DNA of 64,000 nt from Pantoea agglomerans (GTDB lineage: Bacteria > Pseudomonadota > Gammaproteobacteria > Enterobacterales > Enterobacteriaceae): NCBI RefSeq assembly GCF_020149765.1, contig NZ_CP083809.1, forward strand, positions 1,054,001-1,118,000, given 5' to 3'. The notes under the pieces are model-generated. The model was not told where the DNA came from. It did not search any database and was given only the letters and a program-made list of their open reading frames with translations. Position numbers and translations under genes: made by a program. Position 1 is the stretch's first letter. Every line of letters starts with the position of its first letter. Positions 53,466-64,000 of this stretch are shown here, one piece after another.

Positions 53466-55193
53466 TCAGCAGAGTGTTTTCTCTTTGATGAACTTGTTAA
53501 CCAGGTTCATCAGGTCTTCCGCTGTAGGTTGAGCCAGAGCCTGCTCCGCCAGAGCCTTCGCATCTTCGAAATTAGTATTGCGAATAATTTTCTTAATGCC
53601 TGGGATTGAAATGGCACTCATGCTGAATTCGTCCAGCCCCATACCCAGTAACAGTAGTGTAGCACGTTCATCACCGGCCAGCTCACCGCACATGCCGGTC
53701 CATTTACCTTCGGCATGAGAAGCATCGATCACCTGCTTGATCAAATTCAGCACCGACGGGGTCATCGGGTTATACAGGTGGGAAATCAAATCATTACCAC
53801 GATCGACCGCCAGAGTATACTGCGTCAGGTCGTTTGTCCCAATACTGAAGAAGTCGACTTCTTTAGCCAGGTGACGCGCAATCACCGCTGAAGCCGGGGT
53901 TTCCACCATAATGCCGACTTCAATGGTTTCGTCGAACGCTTTGCCTTCTTCGCGCAGCTGCGCTTTCAGGGTTTCCAGTTCGGCTTTCAGGATGCGCACC
54001 TCTTCAACAGAGATGATCATCGGGAACATAATGCGCAGCTTGCCGAAGGCGGAGGCGCGTAAAATAGCGCGCAGCTGAGCATGCAGGATCTCTTTGCGAT
54101 CCATGGCGATACGGATTGCGCGCCAGCCGAGGAACGGGTTCTCTTCCTTCGGCAGGTTCATATAAGGCAGATCTTTGTCGCCGCCGATATCCATAGTACG
54201 CACGATTACCGCCTGCGAGCCGACAGCTTCAGCGACGGCTTTGTAGGCCTGGAACTGCTCTTCTTCGGTCGGCAGCGCGTCGCGATCCATAAACAGGAAC
54301 TCGGTGCGGTAGAGGCCGACGCCTTCTGCGCCGTTGCGCTCAGCGCCTGCGACGTCGCGCACGGTGCCGATGTTGGCGCATACTTCAACCTGATGTCCGT
54401 CCAGGGTAATCGCCGGCAGATCTTTCAGCTTGGCCAGCTCATGTTTTTCGCTCAGATACTGAGTCTGCACCGCTTTCAGCTCTTCCAGCTCGCTCTCTGA
54501 CGGATTAACGTAAACTTTGTTGTTCACGCCGTCCAGAATCAGGAAATCGCCGTTTTTCACCGTGGCGGTGACGTTGCCGGTACCGACAATCGCCGGCAGC
54601 TCCAGCGAGCGCGCCATAATCGAGGTGTGCGAGGTGCGGCCGCCGAGGTCGGTGATAAAGCCCAGCACCTTTTTCAGGTTCAGCTGTGCGGTTTCCGACG
54701 GCGTTAAATCTTTGGCTACCAGAATCGACTCTTCCTGGATAGCGCTCAGGTCGACGATATGCAGACCGAGAATGTTTTGCAGCAGACGTTTACCGATATC
54801 GCGAACGTCAGCGGCGCGTTCTTTGAGGTATTCGTCGTCCAGCTCTTCGAGCGCTTTCGCCTGACCGTCAATCACGGAGTAGGCAGCAGCGTCGGCCGAA
54901 GCGTGATCTTTCTTGATCAGGTCGATGATTTCCTGCTCCAGCTCTTCATCTTCCAGCAACATAATGTGGCCTTCGAAGATAGCTGCTTTCTCTTCACCAA
55001 ACGTCTCACCCGCTTTCACTCTGATCGCTTCCAGCTGCTGCGCAGCCTGAGCACGGCCGTCGAGGAAGCGTTTTACTTCCTGCTCGACCTGGTCATCAGA
55101 AATTTTCTTGCGGTTGATGACGATCTCATCCTCAATCAACAGCAGAGCTTTGCCGAAAGCGATACCTGGTGATGCTAAAATGCCTGAAATCAT
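53466..55193 (-). CDS. ptsI: PTS enzyme I
   Basis: Enzyme I moves phosphate from PEP to HPr. The 575-residue protein matches E. coli in length: [17 protein letters not shown], the active histidine in [19 protein letters not shown], and the PEP-binding domain ([37 protein letters not shown]). It lies 159 bp downstream of ptsH, longer than I recall for E. coli, with a perfect palindrome in the gap. Confidence 0.98.
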   Translation of the reverse strand: MISGILASPGIAFGKALLLIEDEIVINRKKISDDQVEQEVKRFLDGRAQAAQQLEAIRVKAGETFGEEKAAIFEGHIMLLEDEELEQEIIDLIKKDHASADAAAYSVIDGQAKALEELDDEYLKERAADVRDIGKRLLQNILGLHIVDLSAIQEESILVAKDLTPSETAQLNLKKVLGFITDLGGRTSHTSIMARSLELPAIVGTGNVTATVKNGDFLILDGVNNKVYVNPSESELEELKAVQTQYLSEKHELAKLKDLPAITLDGHQVEVCANIGTVRDVAGAERNGAEGVGLYRTEFLFMDRDALPTEEEQFQAYKAVAEAVGSQAVIVRTMDIGGDKDLPYMNLPKEENPFLGWRAIRIAMDRKEILHAQLRAILRASAFGKLRIMFPMIISVEEVRILKAELETLKAQLREEGKAFDETIEVGIMVETPASAVIARHLAKEVDFFSIGTNDLTQYTLAVDRGNDLISHLYNPMTPSVLNLIKQVIDASHAEGKWTGMCGELAGDERATLLLLGMGLDEFSMSAISIPGIKKIIRNTNFEDAKALAEQALAQPTAEDLMNLVNKFIKEKTLC

Positions 55194-55274
55194 AACCCTA
55201 CCTTTTAATCACGATGGCTCTTAGACCCAATGCGTTGCCATTGTCGCGGGAGCTGTACTCTACGGATGTGATAA

Positions 55275-55293
55275 CGCGGACAAGTTGTCCGCG
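55275..55293. repeat. Perfect palindrome in the ptsH-ptsI gap
   Basis: CGCGGACAAGTTGTCCGCG: nine bases and their exact complement around a single central base, in the 159-bp space between ptsH and ptsI. It has no following T run on the reverse strand. It could be a transcript processing or stabilising hairpin, or an operator. Confidence 0.75.
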
Positions 55294-55352
55294 ATCAAGA
55301 TGTTTGCACTCAATGGAGCAAAGGAGTCGGTATACAGCAAAAGCTGACTGAA

Positions 55353-55610
55353 TTACTCCAGTTCAGCCATCAGTTTAACCAGATGCTCCACGGCCTGCTG
55401 CTCATCTTCACCTTCTGCGGAGAGCGTCACAACCGTGCCCTGAGTCAGGCCCAGCGTCTGCAGTTTGAACAGGCTCTTGGCGCTGGCGGATTTACCGTTA
55501 GAGGTAACGGTGATTTCTGACTGGAAGGCTTTCGCTTCTTTAACGAACTGCGCAGCAGGACGAGTGTGAAGACCATTAGGCGCGGTGATAGTAACTTCTT
55601 GCTGGAACAT
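55353..55610 (-). CDS. ptsH: Phosphocarrier protein HPr
   Basis: An 85-residue PTS phosphocarrier, same length as E. coli HPr. The phosphorylated histidine is in [12 protein letters not shown] (H15), and [19 protein letters not shown] carries the Ser46 region. It is the first gene of the ptsHI-crr operon. Confidence 0.99.
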   Translation of the reverse strand: MFQQEVTITAPNGLHTRPAAQFVKEAKAFQSEITVTSNGKSASAKSLFKLQTLGLTQGTVVTLSAEGEDEQQAVEHLVKLMAELE

Positions 55611-55997
55611 TCTGTTTCCCCAACGTTATCAGGTTTGGTGTTATGGACTTAAAGTCTAGCCTGGAGCCGTAACTTTAGCCTGTGTAGGTGCGCGGGTATA
55701 GCGTTACGCTGACCATTAAATGCGCTTGAATGAGTGCGTCATTCCAGTTGAAGGGTCAAAATCCCTGTCGAGCGCTTCAGCTGCTAATTATGCCGTGATT
55801 CGCCGTATCGCCAAATGCGTAAATCGATTCAGCTTGATCCACTTCAAAGGCTGATTAATTTCAGGCACCGAAATAATTGGCAGCTTAAATACCAGAGCTG
55901 AGTCACTGAAATCAATCTGGCCGGTGGCGAAAGTGGGATCTGCACCACAAAAAAGCACCCATTTGGGTGCTTTTTTCGACGTTTTCGGAATCTGGCG
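55611..55997. other. 387-bp promoter region of ptsH, with the cysK terminator
   Basis: Upstream of ptsH on the reverse strand and downstream of cysK. A 63-codon frame at 55844-56035 overlaps the cysK end and has no support. CRP and Mlc sites are known for ptsH in E. coli, but I could not place convincing copies here. Confidence 0.55.
55949..55976 (-). terminator. Intrinsic terminator after cysK
   Basis: AAAAAAGCACCC-ATTT-GGGTGCTTTTTT, a perfect twelve-base inverted repeat just past the cysK stop, functional on the reverse strand. Confidence 0.93.
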
Positions 55998-56969
55998 TTA
56001 CTGCTGAAGCTCTTTCTCGGTGAAAAGATCGGCAAACAGCGCGGTACTTAAATAGCGCTCGCCGGAGGAGGGGAGAATAACCACGATGTTCTTATTGGCG
56101 AACGCCTCATCTTCCTGCAGCTTCAGCGCCGCCGCGACCGCTGCGCCGGAAGAGATACCGGCGAGGATGCCTTCCTCTTCCATCAGCTGACGCGCCGTGC
56201 TGATCGCCTCTTCGTTGGTGATCGCTACGACGCGGTCCACCAGATTGAGATCGAGGTTGCCAGGAATAAAGCCAGCGCCGATGCCCTGGATCTTATGCGG
56301 GCCAGGTTTGATCTCTTCGCCCGCGATCGCCTGAGCGATAACCGGGGAGTCGGTCGGCTCCACCGCCACGGTAATCAGATCTTTCTTGCCTTTGGTGTTC
56401 TTGATATAGCGAGAAACGCCGGTGAGCGTACCGCCGGTGCCGACGCCCGCGATAAACACATCAACCGCGCCGTCGGTATCTTCCCAGATTTCCGGGCCGG
56501 TGGTCTTTTCATGGATCTCCGGGTTCGCCGGGTTGCTGAACTGCTGCAGCAGCACATATTTATCGGGATTGCTGGCGACGATCTCTTCCGCCTTGGCGAT
56601 AGCGCCTTTCATGCCTTTCGGCCCTTCGGTCAAGACCAGATTGGCGCCCAGCGCTTTCAGCAGCTTGCGGCGCTCGACGGACATGGTTTCTGGCATGGTC
56701 AGCGTCAGCTTGTAGCCGCGCGCGGCGGCGACGTAGGCCAGCGCAATACCGGTATTGCCGCTGGTCGGCTCGACCAGCTCAATGCCCGGTTTCAAAATGC
56801 CGCGTTTCTCTGCGTCCCAAATCATATTGGCACCGATACGGCATTTAACGCTGAAGCTGGGGTTACGGGATTCTACCTTCGCCAGAATGCGGCCGTTACC
56901 GATGCGGTTCAGTCGAACCAGGGGCGTATGACCAATGGTCAACGAGTTATCTTCATAGATCTTACTCAT
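55998..56969 (-). CDS. cysK: Cysteine synthase A
   Basis: CysK is the main O-acetylserine sulfhydrylase (PLP). The 323-residue protein equals E. coli in length: [23 protein letters not shown] lysine region [16 protein letters not shown], the substrate loop [17 protein letters not shown], and [17 protein letters not shown] 14-bp inverted repeat (ATTGGG-AA-CCCAAT) sits 25 bp upstream of the start. cysZ lies 142 bp upstream on the same strand. Confidence 0.98.
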   Translation of the reverse strand: MSKIYEDNSLTIGHTPLVRLNRIGNGRILAKVESRNPSFSVKCRIGANMIWDAEKRGILKPGIELVEPTSGNTGIALAYVAAARGYKLTLTMPETMSVERRKLLKALGANLVLTEGPKGMKGAIAKAEEIVASNPDKYVLLQQFSNPANPEIHEKTTGPEIWEDTDGAVDVFIAGVGTGGTLTGVSRYIKNTKGKKDLITVAVEPTDSPVIAQAIAGEEIKPGPHKIQGIGAGFIPGNLDLNLVDRVVAITNEEAISTARQLMEEEGILAGISSGAAVAAALKLQEDEAFANKNIVVILPSSGERYLSTALFADLFTEKELQQ

Positions 56970-56993
56970 AGCCTGTCCTTAACTGTATGAATT

Positions 56994-57007
56994 ATTGGGA
57001 ACCCAAT
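56994..57007. repeat. Inverted repeat in the cysK leader
   Basis: ATTGGG-AA-CCCAAT, 25-38 bp before the cysK start. It could be an operator or a short RNA hairpin; it is not a recognised CysB site. Confidence 0.4.
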
Positions 57008-57111
57008 GAGCATACCCTTTCTGTCTACGCGCGGAAGGAAAGAAAACGCATATCTATATGTCCCCACGCAATAAGCCTCGCTAAAAAATGCATAAGGCGC
57101 TCTGATAAGTA

Positions 57112-57879
57112 CTAGCGTAGCTCAGCACGGGCCAGCTGCGCGCGATAGCGATCGACCCACATGGCCGTCGCGCCGCAGACTGCAACCGGCATAATCGCCA
57201 GGTTGAGAATAGGGATCATGGTGAACAGGCTGACCAGCGCGCCGAACTGCATATTGGCGCTTTTATGCTGGCGCAGGGCGCTGCGCATCTGCTGAAAGCT
57301 GACTTTATGGTTATCGAACGGATAGTCGCAATACTGCACCGAGAGCATCCACGCGCTGAACAGGAACCAGAGCACCGGTGCCACCGTCTGGCCAAAGCCG
57401 GGAATAAAGTAGAGCAGCAGCAGGCCGAGTGCGCGCGGCAGATAGTAGCCGAGCTTTTGCAGCTCGCGCTTCATAATGCGCGGCACATCCTTCAGCATCG
57501 CCATCCAGCCGCTGTCCGGCAGCGGCTTGCCCGTCAGGCGACCTTCCAGCTGCTCCGCCAGCAGGCCGCAAAAGGGCGCGGCGATCCAGTTGGCAATAGT
57601 AGAAAAGAAGTAGCTAAACACCAGCACAATGGAGACGACCGACAGCGGCCAGAGCAGGTAGCTTAGCCACTGCAGCCAGTCGGGAATATGCGCCATCAGC
57701 TGCGGGATCCAGCTGCCCAACTGGGTGAACAGCCAGGCGAATGCACCGCCCAGCAGCAGGATATTGACCAGCAGCGGAATAATGACAAAGCGCCGAATGC
57801 CTGGCAGACGGATCAGTCTCCAGCCTTCGCTAAAATAGTGCACGCCGTTGAAACTTGAGACAGTGTTCTCGTGGGCCAT
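57112..57879 (-). CDS. cysZ: Sulfate transporter CysZ
   Basis: CysZ imports sulfate across the inner membrane for cysteine synthesis. The 255-residue protein (E. coli 253) has [21 protein letters not shown] near the start and several membrane segments ([52 protein letters not shown]). Adjacent to cysK as in E. coli, and divergent from zipA. Confidence 0.96.
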   Translation of the reverse strand: MAHENTVSSFNGVHYFSEGWRLIRLPGIRRFVIIPLLVNILLLGGAFAWLFTQLGSWIPQLMAHIPDWLQWLSYLLWPLSVVSIVLVFSYFFSTIANWIAAPFCGLLAEQLEGRLTGKPLPDSGWMAMLKDVPRIMKRELQKLGYYLPRALGLLLLYFIPGFGQTVAPVLWFLFSAWMLSVQYCDYPFDNHKVSFQQMRSALRQHKSANMQFGALVSLFTMIPILNLAIMPVAVCGATAMWVDRYRAQLARAELR

Positions 57880-58097
57880 ACAGGCAACTCTCCAGGAAAT
57901 AATCAGGCGAGACCATGATAACCTGGCTTTTTCTCCTGACTATGAGGCGATTGTGTGAAAAAACAGCAAAAAACCGTGGGGTGACTATCTTATTTGTCAG
58001 AAAATACTGCACGAGCTTGCACTTGTTTAGCTGGGCAAATACAGTTAGAGGATAAAGTTTGCCGCGGTGGCAAGGTATTGGAACAACAGAGAATACA

Positions 58098-59147
58098 ATG
58101 ATGCAGGATTTGCGTCTGATATTAATCGTTGTTGGCGCGATCGCCATTATAGCGCTCCTTCTTCACGGGCTGTGGACCAGCCGTAAAGAGCGCTCGTCCG
58201 TGTTTCGCGATCGCCCGCACAAACGGCTCAAACAGCGCGACCAGCGCGACGATGAAGACAGCCTGACCGACGATGAAGAGAGCGTTGGCGAGGTGCGTGT
58301 GCGCCATGAGCGGCCGCATCAGGAGCCGCGTATCGACAATTTCCGCGACGAGCAGCAGGATGATGCGCCGCTCTTCAGCGCAACGCCGGAGAAGCCGCGT
58401 CAGTCCGCCGCGCGCCCGCAGCCTCAGCAGGAAGACGATCCGCTGCTGACGCCGCAGCAGTCGCGTCCTCAGCCGCCGCGTCCGCAACCTCAGCCTGTTC
58501 AGGCGCCAGCGCCGCAGGAACCTGCGCCGCGTTTTGCGCCAGCGCAGCCGATTCAGGCCGATCCGCTGCTCGATTTAGATCCGCTGGAAGCCGCGCAGCC
58601 CGAGCCGCAGTTCCAGGCAGAGCCGCAGCCGCAGCCGCAGCAGCCTGTACGCCATCCGGCGGAGCAGCATGAGCCGCAGCAGGTTGAGCCGGTTCGCCAG
58701 GAAGCGCCTAAAGCGCCAGGCAAGCCGAAAGAGACGGTGCTGGTGCTGCACGTCGCCGCCCATACTGGCGGTACGCTGAACGGGGAAGCGCTGCTGCAGG
58801 GCATTCTGCAGGCGGGCTTCCAGTTTGGCGAAATGAATATTTTCCATCGCCATCTCAGCCCGGCGGGCAGCGGACCGGTGCTTTTCAGCCTGGCGAATAT
58901 GGTGAAGCCTGGCTCGTTCAATCCGGATGAGATGTCTGACTTCTCCACGCCTGGCATCTCAATCTTTATGATGGTGCCTTCCTACGGCGACGCGAACCAA
59001 AACTTTAAGCTGATGCTGCAGTCTGCGCAGCGTATCGCCGATGACGTCGGCGGCGTGGTGCTCGACGACGAGCGTCGCATGATGACGCCGCAGAAGCTGG
59101 AAACCTACAAGAACCGCATACGCGAAGTTATTGAATCGCGAGAATAG
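58098..59147 (+). CDS. zipA: Cell-division protein ZipA
   Basis: ZipA anchors FtsZ to the inner membrane at midcell. The start at 58098 ([20 protein letters not shown]) gives 349 residues with one N-terminal helix, a charged stretch, a long Pro/Gln-rich linker (about 85-220), and a C-terminal FtsZ-binding domain ([47 protein letters not shown]). E. coli ZipA is 328 residues; the linker is longer here. The 13 upstream residues have no support. Confidence 0.97.
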   Translation: MMQDLRLILIVVGAIAIIALLLHGLWTSRKERSSVFRDRPHKRLKQRDQRDDEDSLTDDEESVGEVRVRHERPHQEPRIDNFRDEQQDDAPLFSATPEKPRQSAARPQPQQEDDPLLTPQQSRPQPPRPQPQPVQAPAPQEPAPRFAPAQPIQADPLLDLDPLEAAQPEPQFQAEPQPQPQQPVRHPAEQHEPQQVEPVRQEAPKAPGKPKETVLVLHVAAHTGGTLNGEALLQGILQAGFQFGEMNIFHRHLSPAGSGPVLFSLANMVKPGSFNPDEMSDFSTPGISIFMMVPSYGDANQNFKLMLQSAQRIADDVGGVVLDDERRMMTPQKLETYKNRIREVIESRE

Positions 59148-59175
59148 GGCAAACCGTTAATCCTGATTCACCAAA

Positions 59176-59198
59176 CCCCCGCCTGTCGGGGGTTTTTT
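59176..59198 (+). terminator. Intrinsic terminator between zipA and ligA
   Basis: CCCCCG-CCTGT-CGGGGG followed by six T, 29 bp after the zipA stop. Confidence 0.92.
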
Positions 59199-59204
59199 AT
59201 CTGA

Positions 59205-61232
<2,028 letters not shown>

Positions 61233-61233
61233 T

Positions 61234-61452
61234 ATGGACAAAGCGCACCTGGTGGAGATCGCCAATACGGTGATGCCGTTCGGCAAATATAAAGGCTGCC
61301 TGCTGATCGATCTGCCGGAGCCTTACCTGCTGTGGTTCGCGCGCAAAGCGGAGTTCCCCTCGGGTCATCTGGGCGAGCTGATGCAGATGACGCTCGCCAT
61401 CAAGATCGAAGGCCTGGAAGGGCTGGTTAAACCGCTTAAACGCAACGCATAA
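61234..61452 (+). CDS. ypeB: DUF3820 protein YpeB
   Basis: A 72-residue small protein, same length as E. coli YpeB, with MDKAHLVEIANTVMPFGKYKG and LIDLPEPYLLWFARK. Start at 61234, 1 bp after the ligA stop, so translation is probably coupled. The family occurs with nucleases in some proteins, but function here is unknown. Confidence 0.93.
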   Translation: MDKAHLVEIANTVMPFGKYKGCLLIDLPEPYLLWFARKAEFPSGHLGELMQMTLAIKIEGLEGLVKPLKRNA

Positions 61453-61476
61453 AAAAGCCCGCTTCGGCGGGCTTTT
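61451..61476. terminator. Bidirectional terminator between ypeB and yfeH
   Basis: AAAAAAGCCCGC-TTCG-GCGGGCTTTT with A and T runs on either side, in the gap between two convergent genes. Confidence 0.93.
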
Positions 61477-61478
61477 CG

Positions 61479-62489
61479 TTATTTTTGCGACTCGACAACG
61501 GTCGGCTTCACCTGCTGCGCCAGCTTCTTCTCGTGGCTGACTTTATAGCGCTGGGCGATCCAGGAGCAGACCATAAGCTGCACCTGATGAAAGATCATCA
61601 GCGGCAACACGATAATGCCCACCGCGCTGGCCGGGAACAGAATATTGGCCATCGGCACGCCGTTCGCCAGGCTCTTTTTCGAGCCGCAGAACAGCACCAC
61701 GATTTCATCGGCGCGGTTAAAGCCGAACAGGCGCGAAGCGCAGAGGTTAATCACCAGCACCAGTGCCAGCAGCAGGATGCAGCCCGCCAGAATCCACAGC
61801 AGGGTATCGATGCCGACGCGATGCCAGATACCGTTAACCACCGCTTCGCTAAAGGCGGAGTAAACCACCAGCAGAATCGAGGTCTGATCGGTTTTACCGA
61901 TCAGGCTGCGATGTCTCTCCACCCAGCCCGCAATCCAGCGACGCGACAGATGACCCAGGATAAACGGCACCAGCAGCTGCAGCATAATCTTGCCGACCTG
62001 CTCAAAACCGTCGGTGGGCGTACTGCTGTGAACATCCATTACCAGGTTCACCAGCAGCGGGGAGATAAAGACGCCCAGCAGGCTCGACGCCGAGGCGCTG
62101 CATACCGCCGCCGCAACGTTGCCGCCAGCCATCGAGGTAAAGGCGATAGCGGACTGCACCGTGGCGGGCAAAATGCAGAGATAGAGAAAGCCGGTGTAGA
62201 TCTCGGCGCTGACGTTAACCGGATGCCACCAGACGATCAGCAGGCCGAGGATCGGAAAGAGCACAAAGGTGCTGAACATAATCCACAGGTGCAGTCGCCA
62301 GTGGCTGCTGCCTGCGATGATCTTTTCCCGCGACAGCTTGGCACCGTGCATAAAAAAGAGCAGGGCGATAGCGGCCGTGGTCAGATAGTCAAAGATATCG
62401 ACAAAAATGCCTTTGGCGGGCAGAAAGGTGGCCAGCAGCACCGTGATGATCAGTTTGATCATCATCGGATCGAGTCGCAGAAATCCCAT
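61479..62489 (-). CDS. yfeH: Bile acid:sodium symporter-family transporter YfeH
   Basis: A 336-residue inner-membrane protein with about ten hydrophobic segments, matching E. coli YfeH (332 residues): TTAAIALLFFMHGAKLSRE, LPATVQSAIAFTSMAGGNVAAAVCSASAS and FCGSKKSLANGVPMANILFP. This family resembles BASS/Acr3 transporters; substrate unknown. It is divergent from yfeR, which may regulate it. Confidence 0.93.
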   Translation of the reverse strand: MGFLRLDPMMIKLIITVLLATFLPAKGIFVDIFDYLTTAAIALLFFMHGAKLSREKIIAGSSHWRLHLWIMFSTFVLFPILGLLIVWWHPVNVSAEIYTGFLYLCILPATVQSAIAFTSMAGGNVAAAVCSASASSLLGVFISPLLVNLVMDVHSSTPTDGFEQVGKIMLQLLVPFILGHLSRRWIAGWVERHRSLIGKTDQTSILLVVYSAFSEAVVNGIWHRVGIDTLLWILAGCILLLALVLVINLCASRLFGFNRADEIVVLFCGSKKSLANGVPMANILFPASAVGIIVLPLMIFHQVQLMVCSWIAQRYKVSHEKKLAQQVKPTVVESQK

Positions 62490-62584
62490 TGTTAAAATCC
62501 GGTTAAAAGTTACATGCTGTGATTGTGCGCGATGCGGGTTTAGAAATAAAATTGATTTATTGCATCAATCTATGAGCGATTTAG

Positions 62585-63505
62585 ATGAATTATACCCTGC
62601 GCCAGCTGCGCACCTTTGTCGCCGTCGCCCATCACGGCGGATTCAGCCAGGCCGGACAGGCGATCGGCCTCAGCCAGTCGGCCGTCAGCCACAGCATTAA
62701 AGAGCTGGAGGCGGTTATCGGCGTGCGGCTGCTCGATCGCACCACGCGCGAAGTGATGCTGACGGAAGCGGGGCGGCAGCTGGCGTCGCGCATGGCGGGT
62801 CTGCTGGGGGAGATGGACTCGACGCTGCTCGATATCCGCAGCTACGGCGAACAGCGAAGCGGCACGGTGCGCATCGCCGCCAGTCAGACCATCTCTGCCC
62901 ATCTGATGCCGCAATGCCTCGCTGCCAGCCAGAAAAGCTATCCAGATATTCACGTTATTCTGCACGACCGGATGCAGCAGGTGGTTTTGCAGAGCGTACG
63001 CAATGCCGAAGTCGATTTTGGCATTGTTATCGGCCCGCTTAGCGACAGCGATCTCGACTGCCAGCCGATCCTGGAAGAGCCTTTTTTACTGCTGTGCCGC
63101 AGCGACGATCCGCTCGCCGCGGTGGATAAGGCGCAGTGGCGCATGCTGGCGGGACGCGACATGGTGCTGCAGGATTACGCCTCCGGCAGTCGCGTGTTGA
63201 TTGACGCAGCGCTGCGTCAGCAGCAGGTGGAGATTAAGGTGGTGCAGGATATCGGGCATCCGGCAACGCTGTTTCCCATGGTCGATGCGGGCATTGGCAT
63301 CAGTATCTTGCCGGCGCTGGCGCTGCCGCTCCCGGCGGGCAGGGCGCTGACGGTGCGTCGACTCTATCCCGAAATCAACCGCAGCCTGATGCTGGTCAAG
63401 CGCAAAAACCGTTCGCTGACGCCGGCGGCGCAGGCCATCTGGCAGGAAGCGCGTCAGCAGGCGATGCTGCTGACGCAACAACGTGTGAGTAATCCGCCGT
63501 TTTAG
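62585..63505 (+). CDS. yfeR: LysR-family regulator YfeR
   Basis: A 306-residue LysR-type regulator, close to E. coli YfeR: winged helix in [20 protein letters not shown]...[12 protein letters not shown] (1-58), then ligand domain ([55 protein letters not shown]). Divergent from yfeH, the standard arrangement for LysR control of its neighbour; YfeR is reported to respond to osmolarity in Salmonella as I recall. It converges on the FlxA-like gene with 4 bp overlap. Confidence 0.93.
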   Translation: MNYTLRQLRTFVAVAHHGGFSQAGQAIGLSQSAVSHSIKELEAVIGVRLLDRTTREVMLTEAGRQLASRMAGLLGEMDSTLLDIRSYGEQRSGTVRIAASQTISAHLMPQCLAASQKSYPDIHVILHDRMQQVVLQSVRNAEVDFGIVIGPLSDSDLDCQPILEEPFLLLCRSDDPLAAVDKAQWRMLAGRDMVLQDYASGSRVLIDAALRQQQVEIKVVQDIGHPATLFPMVDAGIGISILPALALPLPAGRALTVRRLYPEINRSLMLVKRKNRSLTPAAQAIWQEARQQAMLLTQQRVSNPPF

Positions 63506-63849
63506 ATATAAACGTTTAGCTGATTGGTTGCGGTCGGGCGATTGATGCCGTCGGCGCTCTGGGCGTCGCTCATCTGATTCGCCGGTTCGCTTTTCTGCTG
63601 TGCCTGCTCGTTTTGTTTCTGTTCAAGCTGGGCGATTTGCGCTTCGAGCATTGCGATCTGTGACTGGTACATCTGTTCCATTTCCGACTTCTGCTCGTCG
63701 GTCAGCTCCTGATTATCTGCAAGCTCTTTAACCTGCCTGGTGATGCTCTGGATCTGTTTATTTAGCGCGGAAATCTGCGACGACACGCTGCCGTCGCTCC
63801 CGCCGCTGCTACTAACCGTGCTGGCTAATAAAGCGGATATTGATGACAT
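63502..63849 (-). CDS. FlxA-like protein
   Basis: A 115-residue, mostly helical, cysteine-free protein with a Ser/Gly-rich start and a coiled-coil middle ([46 protein letters not shown]). It resembles FlxA, a class 3 flagellar gene of the E. coli Qin prophage; here there is no sign of prophage. AGGAG precedes the ATG. A sigma-28-type promoter lies upstream. A role linked to motility or chemotaxis is inferred; the molecular function is unknown. Confidence 0.8.
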   Translation of the reverse strand: MSSISALLASTVSSSGGSDGSVSSQISALNKQIQSITRQVKELADNQELTDEQKSEMEQMYQSQIAMLEAQIAQLEQKQNEQAQQKSEPANQMSDAQSADGINRPTATNQLNVYI

Positions 63850-63879
63850 CGGTTTTCTCCTTTTAAGTAGACAAAAACG

Positions 63880-63906
63880 TTATCGGTTGGGGAGAAAAAG
63901 CCTTGA
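63880..63906 (-). promoter_or_regulatory. Sigma-28 (FliA) type promoter of the FlxA-like gene
   Basis: Reverse strand: TCAAGGCT, 11 bp, ACCGATAA. The consensus is TAAAGTTT-N11-GCCGATAA, so the -10 matches seven of eight, the spacing is exact, and the -35 matches five of eight. It lies 31 bp upstream of the start. Confidence 0.65.
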
Positions 63907-63944
63907 GGCAGGAAAGCGTTAAGGTTTGTAAAAGACAGGGAAAA

Positions 63945-64000
63945 CTACCCCTGATTTTTCTCAAACGCCTCACGATGCCAGATAAAGGCGCTGAATCGCT
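63945..64000 (-). CDS. C-terminal end of an unidentified protein
   Basis: From the right edge the reverse strand is open to a TAG at 63945-63947, coding for RFSAFIWHREAFEKNQG, which looks like a real C-terminus. Too short to assign; it might be chance. Confidence 0.35.
   Translation of the reverse strand, partial: RFSAFIWHREAFEKNQG

Noticed and set aside
61485..62495. 336-codon open frame opposite yfeH of the same length
   Set aside because: Mirror shadow of yfeH; Gln/His/Asp-rich and not protein-like.

Overview
The window is a 64 kb stretch of ordinary, GC-rich (by eye well above 50%) enterobacterial core chromosome. Almost every gene has a close Escherichia coli counterpart, and gene order follows the E. 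coli segment from purM/upp to cysK/zipA/ligA/yfeR, interrupted by lineage-specific insertions and losses. The hyf, eut, aegA, pdxK and ucpA loci that E. coli carries in this part of the map are missing, narP sits beside narQ, ampH sits beside ypfG, and a CpxRA-like two-component pair replaces pdxK/yfeK. This pattern fits an Erwiniaceae-type member of the Enterobacterales (Pantoea, Mixta or Erwinia relatives); that placement is inference from memory, not a computed result. No rRNA, tRNA, insertion sequence, prophage or CRISPR array was seen.

Layout. 1-5556: nucleotide metabolism and replication control (purM, upp-uraA, hda with a CTG start), arsC-like yfgD and the outer-membrane quality-control protease bepA. 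5557-14968: a variable region between bepA and bcp. It holds an AT-rich gap, two tandem membrane-anchored or exported DsrE-like proteins, a tightly coupled operon of LacI-type regulator, ABC importer (binding protein, two permeases, ATPase) and GpdQ/CpdA-like phosphodiesterase, and a membrane diguanylate cyclase. 15013-25054: bcp, gcvR, dapA-bamC, purC, ypfJ-tmcA, ypfH, the yffB-dapE-ypfN operon and the 20-residue protein YpfM. 25152-33137: acrD efflux pump, narQ-narP nitrate/nitrite two-component system, a DUF1471 protein and ansP. 33264-42132: nudK, ypfG, ampH, tktB, talA and maeB. 42127-45703: amiA-hemF, ypeA-yfeZ and yfeY. 45881-50643: the cysPTWA-cysM sulfate/thiosulfate assimilation operon. 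50811-55610: CpxRA-like two-component genes, then crr, ptsI and ptsH of the PTS. 55998-63505: cysK, cysZ, zipA, ligA-ypeB, yfeH and yfeR. 63502-64000: an FlxA-like gene with a flagellar sigma-28 type promoter, and the end of a further reading frame.

How it works together. Sulfur assimilation is concentrated here (cysPTWA imports sulfate/thiosulfate, CysM and CysK make cysteine, CysZ brings in sulfate). The PTS phosphorelay genes lie between the two cysteine synthases. The non-oxidative pentose phosphate pair tktB/talA is followed by the NADP malic enzyme. The most promising uncharacterised unit is the five-gene transport operon plus phosphodiesterase at 7667-13216: its overlapping genes, a symmetric LacI-family operator candidate just upstream, and the enzyme type suggest import and hydrolysis of a phosphodiester or a related organophosphorus compound.
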